A stretch of 64,000 bases of DNA from an uncultured Cohaesibacter sp. (GTDB lineage Bacteria > Pseudomonadota > Alphaproteobacteria > Rhizobiales > Cohaesibacteraceae): NCBI RefSeq assembly GCF_963678225.1, contig NZ_OY782764.1, forward strand, positions 1,369,001 to 1,433,000, read 5' to 3'. The notes under the pieces were generated by a model. It was not told the DNA's origin. It saw nothing but the letters and a program-made list of their open reading frames with translations, and did not search any database. The translations under genes and the position numbers were made by a program. Below are positions 1-8,031 of the stretch, in pieces. The number at the start of each line of letters is the position of its first letter. The stretch's first letter is position 1.

Positions 1-3000
1 CTATAGCTGATCGTATCTCCATCCAGATCGGTCGCGGTGACAGAACTGGAAAGAACACTATTCTCACCCGTGGTCTCTGAAGCATCATTGGCAGTGACGG
101 CCTCATTGAGATCGCCCACATCAATGGTGAAGTCTTCACTGAAGCTGCCGCCATTCTTGTCGTCGGTGGTCACCGTAAGGGTGACGGTCGGCTCGGTCTC
201 ATGATCAAGGGAGACACCGTCCTTCAGTTTAAGGACATAAGAGCCATCCTGCTCGACAACCTCGAAGCGGCTGTCATCGACGCTGTAGCTATGGGTATCA
301 GAGGCATCCACATCTGTGGTGGACAGGGTGCCGATAACCGCACCGGAGGCATTCTCATCCACGGAGCTGGCTGACAGGTCCACAGCGGTCGGCGCATCAT
401 TGGTGCCGGTGACTTCAATGGTGACGGTGCCCTGATCGGTGGAGCCATTGCCATCATCTGCGGTATAGGTGAAGGAGACCTCACGGCTCTCCCCCACGGC
501 CAGATCATCAAAGGCCGTGCCCGGATCAAAGCTGTAGGAGCCGTCCGCATTGAGGGTGACGGTGCCCTCGGATGGCTGGCCATCAAGGCTATAGCTGATC
601 GTATCTCCATCCAGATCGGTCGCGGTGACAGAACTGGAAAGAACACTATTCTCACCCGTGGTCTCTGAGGCATCATTGGCAGTGACGGCCTCATTGAGAT
701 CGCCCACATCAATGGTGAAGTCTTCACTGAAGCTGCCGCCATTCTTGTCGTCGGTGGTCACCGTAAGGGTGACGGTCGGCTCGGTCTCATGATCAAGGGA
801 GGTACCGTCCTTCAGTTTAAGGACATAGGCGCCATCCTGCTCGACAACCTCGAAGCGGCTGTCATCGACGCTGTAGCTATGGGTGTCAGAGGCATCCACA
901 TCTGTGGTGGACAGGGTGCCGATGACCGCACCGGAGGCATTCTCATCCACGGAGCTGGCTGACAGGTCCACCGCGGTCGGCGCATCATTGGTGCCGGTCA
1001 CTTCAATGGTGACGGTGCCCTGATCGGTGGAACCATTGCCATCATCAGCGGTATAGGTGAAGGAGACCTCGCGGCTCTCATCGACGGCCAGATCATCAAA
1101 GGCGGTGCCCGGATCAAAGCTGTAGGAGCCGTCTGCATTGAGGGTGACGGTGCCCTCGGATGGCTGGCCATCAAGGCTATAGCTGATCGTATCTCCATCC
1201 AGATCGGTCGCGGTGACAGAACTGGAAAGAACACTATTCTCACCCGTGGTCTCTGAAGCATCATTGGCAGTGACGGCCTCATTGAGATCGCCCACATCAA
1301 TGGTGAAGTCTTCACTGAAGCTGCCGCCATTCTTGTCGTCGGTGGTCACCGTAAGGGTGACGGTCGGCTCGGTCTCATGATCAAGGGAGACACCGTCCTT
1401 CAGTTTAAGGACATAAGAGCCATCCTGCTCGACGACCTCGAAGCGGCTGTCATCGACGCTGTAGCTATGGGTGTCAGAGGCATCCACATCTGTGGTGGAC
1501 AGGGTGCCGATAACCGCACCGGAGGCATTCTCATCCACGGAGCTGGCTGACAGGTCCACCGCGGTCGGCGCATCATTGGTGCCGGTCACTTCAATGGTGA
1601 CGGTGCCCTGATCGGTGGAACCATTGCCATCATCAGCGGTATAGGTGAAGGAGACCTCGCGGCTCTCATCGACGGCCAGATCATCAAAGGCGGTGCCCGG
1701 ATCAAAGCTGTAGGAGCCGTCTGCATTGAGGGTGACGGTGCCCTCGGATGGCTGGCCATCAAGGCTATAGCTGATCGTATCTCCATCCAGATCGGTCGCG
1801 GTGACAGAACTGGAAAGAACACTATTCTCACCCGTGGTCTCTGAAGCATCATTGGCAGTGACGGCCTCATTGAGATCGCCCACATCAATGGTGAAGTCTT
1901 CACTGAAGCTGCCGCCATTCTTGTCGTCGGTGGTCACCGTAAGGGTGACGGTCGGCTCGGTCTCATGATCAAGGGAGACACCGTCCTTCAGTTTAAGGAC
2001 ATAAGAGCCATCCTGCTCGACAACCTCGAAGCGGCTGTCATCGACGCTGTAGCTATGGGTATCAGAGGCATCCACATCTGTGGTGGACAGGGTGCCGATA
2101 ACCGCACCGGAGGCATTCTCGTCCACGGAGCTGGCTGACAGGTCCACAGCGGTCGGCGCATCATTGGTGCCGGTGACTTCAATGGTGACGGTGCCCTGAT
2201 CGGTGGAGCCATTGCCATCATCTGCGGTATAGGTGAAGGAGACCTCACGGCTCTCCCCCACGGCCAGATCATCAAAGGCCGTGCCCGGATCAAAGCTGTA
2301 GGAGCCGTCCGCATTGAGGGTGACGGTGCCCTCGGATGGCTGGCCATCAAGGCTATAGCTGATCGTATCTCCATCCAGATCGGTCGCGGTGACAGAACTG
2401 GAAAGAACACTATTCTCACCCGTGGTCTCTGAAGCATCATTGGCAGTGACGGCCTCATTGAGATCGCCCACATCAATGGTGAAGTCTTCACTGAAGCTGC
2501 CGCCATTCTTGTCGTCGGTGGTCACCGTAAGGGTGACGGTCGGCTCGGTCTCATGATCAAGGGAGACACCGTCCTTCAGTTTAAGGACATAAGAGCCATC
2601 CTGCTCGACAACCTCGAAGCGGCTGTCATCGACGCTGTAGCTATGGGTATCAGAGGCATCCACATCTGTGGTGGACAGGGTGCCGATAACCGCACCGGAG
2701 GCATTCTCGTCCACGGAGCTGGCTGACAGGTCCACAGCGGTCGGCGCATCATTGGTGCCGGTGACTTCAATGGTGACGGTGCCCTGATCGGTGGAGCCAT
2801 TGCCATCATCTGCGGTATAGGTGAAGGAGACCTCACGGCTCTCCCCCACGGCCAGATCATCAAAGGCCGTGCCCGGATCAAAGCTGTAGGAGCCGTCCGC
2901 ATTGAGGGTGACGGTGCCCTCGGATGGCTGGCCATCAAGGCTATAGCTGATCGTATCTCCATCCAGATCGGTCGCGGTGACAGAACTGGAAAGAACACTA

Positions 3001-5365
3001 TTCTCACCCGTGGTCTCTGAAGCATCATTGGCAGTGACGGCCTCATTGAGATCGCCCACATCAATGGTGAAGTCTTCACTGAAGCTGCCGCCATTCTTGT
3101 CGTCGGTGGTCACCGTAAGGGTGACGGTCGGCTCGGTCTCATGATCAAGGGAGACACCGTCCTTCAGTTTAAGGACATAAGAGCCATCCTGCTCGACGAC
3201 CTCGAAGCGGCTGTCATCGACGCTGTAGCTATGGGTGTCAGAGGCATCCACATCTGTGGTGGACAGGGTGCCGATAACCGCACCGGAGGCATTCTCATCC
3301 ACGGAGCTGGCTGACAGGTCCACCGCGGTCGGCGCATCATTGGTGCCGGTCACTTCAATGGTGACGGTGCCCTGATCGGTGGAACCATTGCCATCATCAG
3401 CGGTATAGGTGAAGGAGACCTCGCGGCTCTCATCGACGGCCAGATCATCAAAGGCGGTGCCCGGATCAAAGCTGTAGGAGCCGTCTGCATTGAGGGTGAC
3501 GGTGCCCTCGGATGGCTGGCCATCAAGGCTATAGCTGATCGTATCTCCATCCAGATCGGTCGCGGTGACAGAACTGGAAAGAACACTATTCTCACCCGTG
3601 GTCTCTGAAGCATCATTGGCAGTGACGGCCTCATTGAGATCGCCCACATCAATGGTGAAGTCTTCACTGAAGCTGCCGCCATTCTTGTCGTCGGTGGTCA
3701 CCGTAAGGGTGACGGTCGGCTCGGTCTCATGATCAAGGGAGACACCGTCCTTCAGTTTAAGGACATAAGAGCCATCCTGCTCGACGACCTCGAAGCGGCT
3801 GTCATCGACGCTGTAGCTATGGGTGTCAGAGGCATCCACATCTGTGGTGGACAGGGTGCCGATAACCGCACCGGAGGCATTCTCATCCACGGAGCTGGCT
3901 GACAGGTCCACCGCGGTCGGCGCATCATTGGTGCCGGTCACTTCAATGGTGACGGTGCCCTGATCGGTGGAACCATTGCCATCATCAGCGGTATAGGTGA
4001 AGGAGACCTCGCGGCTCTCATCGACGGCCAGATCATCAAAGGCGGTGCCCGGATCAAAGCTGTAGGAGCCGTCTGCATTGAGGGTGACGGTGCCCTCGGA
4101 TGGCTGGCCATCAAGGCTATAGCTGATCGTATCTCCATCCAGATCGGTCGCGGTGACAGAACTGGAAAGAACACTATTCTCACCCGTGGTCTCTGAAGCA
4201 TCATTGGCAGTGACGGCCTCATTGAGATCGCCCACATCAATGGTGAAGTCTTCACTGAAGCTGCCGCCATTCTTGTCGTCGGTGGTCACCGTAAGGGTGA
4301 CGGTCGGCTCGGTCTCATGATCAAGGGAGACACCGTCCTTCAGTTTAAGGACATAAGAGCCATCCTGCTCGACAACCTCGAAGCGGCTGTCATCGACGCT
4401 GTAGCTATGGGTATCAGAGGCATCCACATCTGTGGTGGACAGGGTGCCGATAACCGCACCGGAGGCATTCTCGTCCACGGAGCTGGCTGACAGGTCCACA
4501 GCGGTCGGCGCATCATTGGTGCCGGTGACTTCAATGGTGACGGTGCCCTGATCGGTGGAGCCATTGCCATCATCTGCGGTATAGGTGAAGGAGACCTCAC
4601 GGCTCTCCCCCACGGCCAGATCATCAAAGGCCGTGCCCGGATCAAAGCTGTAGGAGCCGTCCGCATTGAGGGTGACGGTGCCCTCGGATGGCTGGCCATC
4701 AAGGCTATAGCTGATCGTATCTCCATCCAGATCGGTCGCGGTGACAGAACTGGAAAGAACACTATTCTCACCCGTGGTCTCTGAGGCATCATTGGCAGTG
4801 ACGGCCTCATTGAGATCGCCCACATCAATGGTGAAGTCTTCACTGAAGCTGCCGCCATTCTTGTCGTCGGTGGTCACCGTAAGGGTGACGGTCGGCTCGG
4901 TCTCATGATCAAGGGAGGTACCGTCCTTCAGTTTAAGGACATAGGCGCCATCCTGCTCGACAACCTCGAAGCGGCTGTCATCGACGCTGTAGCTATGGGT
5001 GTCAGAGGCATCCACATCGGTGGTGGATAGGGTGCCGATAACCGCACCGGAGGCATTCTCATCCACGGAGCTGGCTGACAGGTCCACCGCGGTCGGTGCA
5101 TCATTGGTGCCGGTCACTTCAATGGTGACGGTGCCCTGATCGGTGGAGCCATTGCCATCATCAGCGGTGTAGGTGAAGGAGACCTCACGGCTCTCCCCCA
5201 CGGCCAGATCATCAAAGGCCGTGCCCGGATCAAAGCTGTAGGAGCCGTCCGCATTGAGGGTGACGGTGCCCTCGGATGGCTGCCCGTCAAGGCTATAGCT
5301 GATCGTATCTCCATCCAGATCGGTCGCGGTGACAGAACTGGAAAGAACACTATTCTCGCCCGTGG
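1..5365. repeat. Tandem 588-bp direct repeats inside the adhesin gene
   Basis: The same sequence recurs every 588 bases, with equivalent points at 1, 589, 1177, 1765, 2353, 2941, 3529, 4117, 4705 and 5293. Since 588 is 196 codons, the frame is kept. Units differ at only a few positions. One marker gives AVGESR in some units and AVDESR in others, alternating in pairs (from left: G D D G G D D G G). A second set (GGAGGTACC and ATAGGCGCC near 798-830) recurs only near 4914-4945, seven units away. Such near identity implies recent expansion or gene conversion. Confidence 0.97.
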
Positions 5366-5942
5366 TCTCGGCAATATCGTCTGCTTCGACCGGTGCATTC
5401 TCCTCTGTGGTGCCGCCTCCATTTGCCGGAGGCAGAGAGCCACCCGAGGGCGATCCCGTGTTGATCGGGTTACTCTGTATCGTCGGAAGAACAGAGGCTT
5501 CATTGCCACCCAGGGGAGCTGCGCTGCGCGTCAAGTCTGCCGATCCATTGTTGATAGAGAGGATCGGGCTTGTCTGGCCTACGTTGGCAATGTCTTCCGG
5601 GGCTGACAATCCGGAAGAGGAAACAGGAGAGACAAAATCAGTTCCAACCGGGGCGGATGCAAGCAAAGAAGGCTGTGTCGATAAAGAGCCAGAGCCAACA
5701 TCGGCGGTGCTCCCATCCGCTTCACCCGACTGCTGTGTTGGAAGGAGCGTTTCTTCCTCATTGGCGAGGCCATAATGAAGATTCGGGTTCAGGATATCCT
5801 GACGCAGCGCGATATGGTCGCCGGTGTCATAGTCACTGGCTTTCTCCATTTCTGCTTTTTGCAGGGTCTGCTGGGCGCGGTTGGATTCAAATTTGGATGC
5901 AGCCGCTTCGGATTTTACATCTGGGGTATTGGTGTCAGCCAT
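1..5942 (-). CDS. Giant repetitive VCBS/cadherin-like adhesin, N-terminal part (runs off the left edge)
   Basis: Reading leftwards from the ATG at 5942, the frame stays open for about 1,980 codons to position 1, so the C-terminus lies outside the window. A ribosome site (AAGGAA) sits about 10 bases before the ATG. The first ~180 residues (starting MADTNTPDVKSEAAASKF) are polar, rich in Ser, Gly and Pro, and have no Sec signal peptide. Then come 196-residue units. Each has one VCBS-type half (VTATDLDGDTISYSLDGQ ... TYTADDGNGS ... VTGTNDAPT) and one cadherin-like half (SASSVDENASGAVIGTLS ... LTVTTDDKNGGSF). VCBS and cadherin-like tandem domains are typical of type I-secreted, calcium-stiffened adhesins. 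The divergent gene set at 6220-13798 encodes the matching secretion machinery. The function in attachment or biofilm is inferred. The C-terminal RTX and secretion signal cannot be seen. Confidence 0.9.
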   Translation of the reverse strand, partial: MADTNTPDVKSEAAASKFESNRAQQTLQKAEMEKASDYDTGDHIALRQDILNPNLHYGLANEEETLLPTQQSGEADGSTADVGSGSLSTQPSLLASAPVGTDFVSPVSSSGLSAPEDIANVGQTSPILSINNGSADLTRSAAPLGGNEASVLPTIQSNPINTGSPSGGSLPPANGGGTTEENAPVEADDIAETTGENSVLSSSVTATDLDGDTISYSLDGQPSEGTVTLNADGSYSFDPGTAFDDLAVGESREVSFTYTADDGNGSTDQGTVTIEVTGTNDAPTAVDLSASSVDENASGAVIGTLSTTDVDASDTHSYSVDDSRFEVVEQDGAYVLKLKDGTSLDHETEPTVTLTVTTDDKNGGSFSEDFTIDVGDLNEAVTANDASETTGENSVLSSSVTATDLDGDTISYSLDGQPSEGTVTLNADGSYSFDPGTAFDDLAVGESREVSFTYTADDGNGSTDQGTVTIEVTGTNDAPTAVDLSASSVDENASGAVIGTLSTTDVDASDTHSYSVDDSRFEVVEQDGSYVLKLKDGVSLDHETEPTVTLTVTTDDKNGGSFSEDFTIDVGDLNEAVTANDASETTGENSVLSSSVTATDLDGDTISYSLDGQPSEGTVTLNADGSYSFDPGTAFDDLAVDESREVSFTYTADDGNGSTDQGTVTIEVTGTNDAPTAVDLSASSVDENASGAVIGTLSTTDVDASDTHSYSVDDSRFEVVEQDGSYVLKLKDGVSLDHETEPTVTLTVTTDDKNGGSFSEDFTIDVGDLNEAVTANDASETTGENSVLSSSVTATDLDGDTISYSLDGQPSEGTVTLNADGSYSFDPGTAFDDLAVDESREVSFTYTADDGNGSTDQGTVTIEVTGTNDAPTAVDLSASSVDENASGAVIGTLSTTDVDASDTHSYSVDDSRFEVVEQDGSYVLKLKDGVSLDHETEPTVTLTVTTDDKNGGSFSEDFTIDVGDLNEAVTANDASETTGENSVLSSSVTATDLDGDTISYSLDGQPSEGTVTLNADGSYSFDPGTAFDDLAVGESREVSFTYTADDGNGSTDQGTVTIEVTGTNDAPTAVDLSASSVDENASGAVIGTLSTTDVDASDTHSYSVDDSRFEVVEQDGSYVLKLKDGVSLDHETEPTVTLTVTTDDKNGGSFSEDFTIDVGDLNEAVTANDASETTGENSVLSSSVTATDLDGDTISYSLDGQPSEGTVTLNADGSYSFDPGTAFDDLAVGESREVSFTYTADDGNGSTDQGTVTIEVTGTNDAPTAVDLSASSVDENASGAVIGTLSTTDVDASDTHSYSVDDSRFEVVEQDGSYVLKLKDGVSLDHETEPTVTLTVTTDDKNGGSFSEDFTIDVGDLNEAVTANDASETTGENSVLSSSVTATDLDGDTISYSLDGQPSEGTVTLNADGSYSFDPGTAFDDLAVDESREVSFTYTADDGNGSTDQGTVTIEVTGTNDAPTAVDLSASSVDENASGAVIGTLSTTDVDASDTHSYSVDDSRFEVVEQDGSYVLKLKDGVSLDHETEPTVTLTVTTDDKNGGSFSEDFTIDVGDLNEAVTANDASETTGENSVLSSSVTATDLDGDTISYSLDGQPSEGTVTLNADGSYSFDPGTAFDDLAVDESREVSFTYTADDGNGSTDQGTVTIEVTGTNDAPTAVDLSASSVDENASGAVIGTLSTTDVDASDTHSYSVDDSRFEVVEQDGAYVLKLKDGTSLDHETEPTVTLTVTTDDKNGGSFSEDFTIDVGDLNEAVTANDASETTGENSVLSSSVTATDLDGDTISYSLDGQPSEGTVTLNADGSYSFDPGTAFDDLAVGESREVSFTYTADDGNGSTDQGTVTIEVTGTNDAPTAVDLSASSVDENASGAVIGTLSTTDVDASDTHSYSVDDSRFEVVEQDGSYVLKLKDGVSLDHETEPTVTLTVTTDDKNGGSFSEDFTIDVGDLNEAVTANDASETTGENSVLSSSVTATDLDGDTISY

Positions 5943-6219
5943 TGCCAGGTTCCTTAACTCGATTACGCCTTCTGCGATCAGGCATTTGGCCCTGACGCTA
6001 TAATATGCGTGCTTAATCGGGCCTTTCGGAAACTGGTTATGAATGGGTTAAGAGCGGCTTTTTCGGTTTAATTGAATTGGAATTGTCCAAAAATTACAAA
6101 GGTGGTTAAGAAAAGATCAAGAGAGTTGGCGCCATATTGGGGAAGTCTGGAAATTTCCGTTAACTCAATTGTCCTCCCGGTCACCACTGCGGCAGGGTAA
6201 TGACACATGAGCGCAATGA
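5943..6219. promoter_or_regulatory. Divergent intergenic region between adhesin and secretion genes
   Basis: These 277 bases separate the adhesin (leftward) from the first ABC gene (rightward), so promoters for both should lie here. It is AT-rich around 6060-6115. I cannot pick out a confident -35/-10 pair or operator. Confidence 0.4.
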
Positions 6220-8031
6220 ATGATGACAGGTCGCAAGCCTGAAAAACCAAACGGCATGATCGCTGCCTTCCGAGCTGGCGTAGCGCGGTTCCATGCGGTT
6301 TTTCAACCTCCTAGCTCCATGCAGACAACATGGTTCGCAGAACAGGTGCGTGTTCCTAAGCGGATCATGGCGGCGTCTTTTATCATCAATATGCTCGGAC
6401 TGGGCATGCCCTTGGTCATCTTGCAGATTTATGACCGCATCATACCCAACCAGTCTTACGCGACGCTGTTCTATTTGATAGCCGGTCTCGTCACCGTGCT
6501 GGTGCTTGATACTCTCTTGAAAGTCGTTCGCTCGCATATTTCCGGTTGGTCTTCATCCTACATTGATTATGTGTCTGGCGTGGAGGCGATCCAACGGGTC
6601 TTGCGGGCGTCGCCGGAGGCTTTGGAAAAAAGCGCGGCAAGCACACATATTGATCGCATGAATGCGCTCTCGACCACTGCGCGCATGTTTGCTGGACCAG
6701 CCCGGATGGGGCTGGTCGACTTGCCCTTTATTTTCATCTTTCTGGGCGTGATGGCCATCGTCAGCCCGACCATTGCCGGATTGCTGGTTGCTGTCTTTTC
6801 CATTTTCGCCTGGCGGCTGCTCAAGCGTGCCAAGGATATCCAGAGCCTGCAGGATGAACGGCAACAGTTGGATCGGCGCAAATATGATTTCGTGATTGAA
6901 GCCTTGTCGGGCATTGAGTCGATTAAGACCATGTCTTGTGAGCCCCAGATGATGCGCCGTTATGAGCGGCTGCAGGAAGCCATCGCCGTTGCCTTCCATC
7001 GCTCGGTCAAACTGGACGGGGCAACACAGTCCCTGAGCGCTTCCTTTGCTTCCATCACCATGATCACGATCGTTTCCAGCGGGGCCTTGCTGGTCATCGA
7101 GGGTACCCAGTCCATTGGCTCGCTGGCCTGTTGTCTGTTGCTTGGGGGCAGGGCGGTGGAGGTTCTGGTCCGTTCTATTCGTTCATGGAGTGAGCTGAGC
7201 AATTTCGATCTGGTCAAGCAGAATGTCGACGAGCTCTTGTCGGTCAATCCCGAGCCGAACAAGGTGATGGCTCCTGCCGAACTGGCGTCCGGAGAGGTCA
7301 TTCTGGATGAAGCTGTCATGGCATCCCAGATGGGCGATGATTATGGCACCTACCGGATCTCGCTGACCATTCCCCATGGAGCCACCATCGGCATCAAGGG
7401 CAATCTGACAAGCGATGATCATCATTTCCTTAGAATTCTGCGCACCAAGATTGTTCCGGACGGGGGGGATATCCTCCTGGGAGGGCGCTCGATCCATGAT
7501 CTAGTGGACGCAGATGTCTCTGCCTCCATTGCCTACGTTCCCAATAGCCCGGCTATTTTCAGTGGCTCCATTCTGGACAATATCACGCTGTTCAACCCCC
7601 GAGACGGTTTGCAGAACGCGCGCGAGGCCGCCCAATTGATCGGTCTGGAAAGCGACATCCAACAACTGCCCTACGGCTATGACATGATGCTTGGCTCGGG
7701 TGGCAACGAAACCCTGCCGCCGAGTTTTCGTCAGCGCATCTGTATTGCAAGAGCCATTGCCAGCAGGCCGAAAATTCTCATTCTGGAAGAAGCCAACGCA
7801 ATGCTGGATCAGCGCTCCGATTCCCTTTTACGCAAGGGGATTGAGGCCTTGCGGGGCTCCATGACCATTATCTTCCTGTCAAACCGTCCCTCCTTCCTCT
7901 CCCTTGCCGATCAGCAGGTCATTCTCAAGGATGGTATGCTCATGCCGTTTGATGGCACCCAAGCGCGTCAACAGGCTGCATTGCGACCAGACGCCAAAGA
8001 TGCCAAGTCGGCAGTTGGAGGCGTGGCATGA
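6220..8031 (+). CDS. Type I secretion ABC half-transporter with a degenerate ATPase domain
   Basis: This 603-residue protein has the HlyB/PrtD-type layout: membrane domain at about 50-330, then a nucleotide-binding domain to about 580. The ATPase motifs are nearly all lost. The Walker A position reads GIKGNLTSDDHH (391-402) with no GKS/T. The Q-loop position has Asn (YVPNSP, 439-444). The signature position reads LPPSF (499-503) instead of LSGGQ. Walker B has Glu in place of Asp (ILILEEA, 519-525). The H-loop has Asn (SNRPS). The fold markers around these sites (FSGSILDNI, RQRICIARAI) are intact, so this is a catalytically dead subunit rather than a pseudogene. It overlaps the next gene by 4 bases (ATGA), which suggests translational coupling and a heterodimer. 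The ATG at 6220 is followed at once by a second ATG; the ribosome site is weak. Confidence 0.88.
   Translation: MMTGRKPEKPNGMIAAFRAGVARFHAVFQPPSSMQTTWFAEQVRVPKRIMAASFIINMLGLGMPLVILQIYDRIIPNQSYATLFYLIAGLVTVLVLDTLLKVVRSHISGWSSSYIDYVSGVEAIQRVLRASPEALEKSAASTHIDRMNALSTTARMFAGPARMGLVDLPFIFIFLGVMAIVSPTIAGLLVAVFSIFAWRLLKRAKDIQSLQDERQQLDRRKYDFVIEALSGIESIKTMSCEPQMMRRYERLQEAIAVAFHRSVKLDGATQSLSASFASITMITIVSSGALLVIEGTQSIGSLACCLLLGGRAVEVLVRSIRSWSELSNFDLVKQNVDELLSVNPEPNKVMAPAELASGEVILDEAVMASQMGDDYGTYRISLTIPHGATIGIKGNLTSDDHHFLRILRTKIVPDGGDILLGGRSIHDLVDADVSASIAYVPNSPAIFSGSILDNITLFNPRDGLQNAREAAQLIGLESDIQQLPYGYDMMLGSGGNETLPPSFRQRICIARAIASRPKILILEEANAMLDQRSDSLLRKGIEALRGSMTIIFLSNRPSFLSLADQQVILKDGMLMPFDGTQARQQAALRPDAKDAKSAVGGVA

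Noticed and set aside
1-5365. Regular direct repeats considered as CRISPR or satellite DNA
   Set aside because: The unit is 588 bp, a multiple of three, and fully coding; there are no short repeats with unique spacers.
224-5509. Series of minus-strand reading frames of 110-172 residues, repeated along the first 5 kb
   Set aside because: They are an alternative frame of the 588-bp repeats. The true adhesin frame runs through the whole stretch without a stop and encodes recognisable VCBS and cadherin-like domains.
7370-7990. Degenerate ATPase domain of the first ABC gene considered as a pseudogene
   Set aside because: The frame is intact, overlaps the next gene by 4 bases, and conserved fold markers remain around the changed motifs, so selection seems to maintain it.
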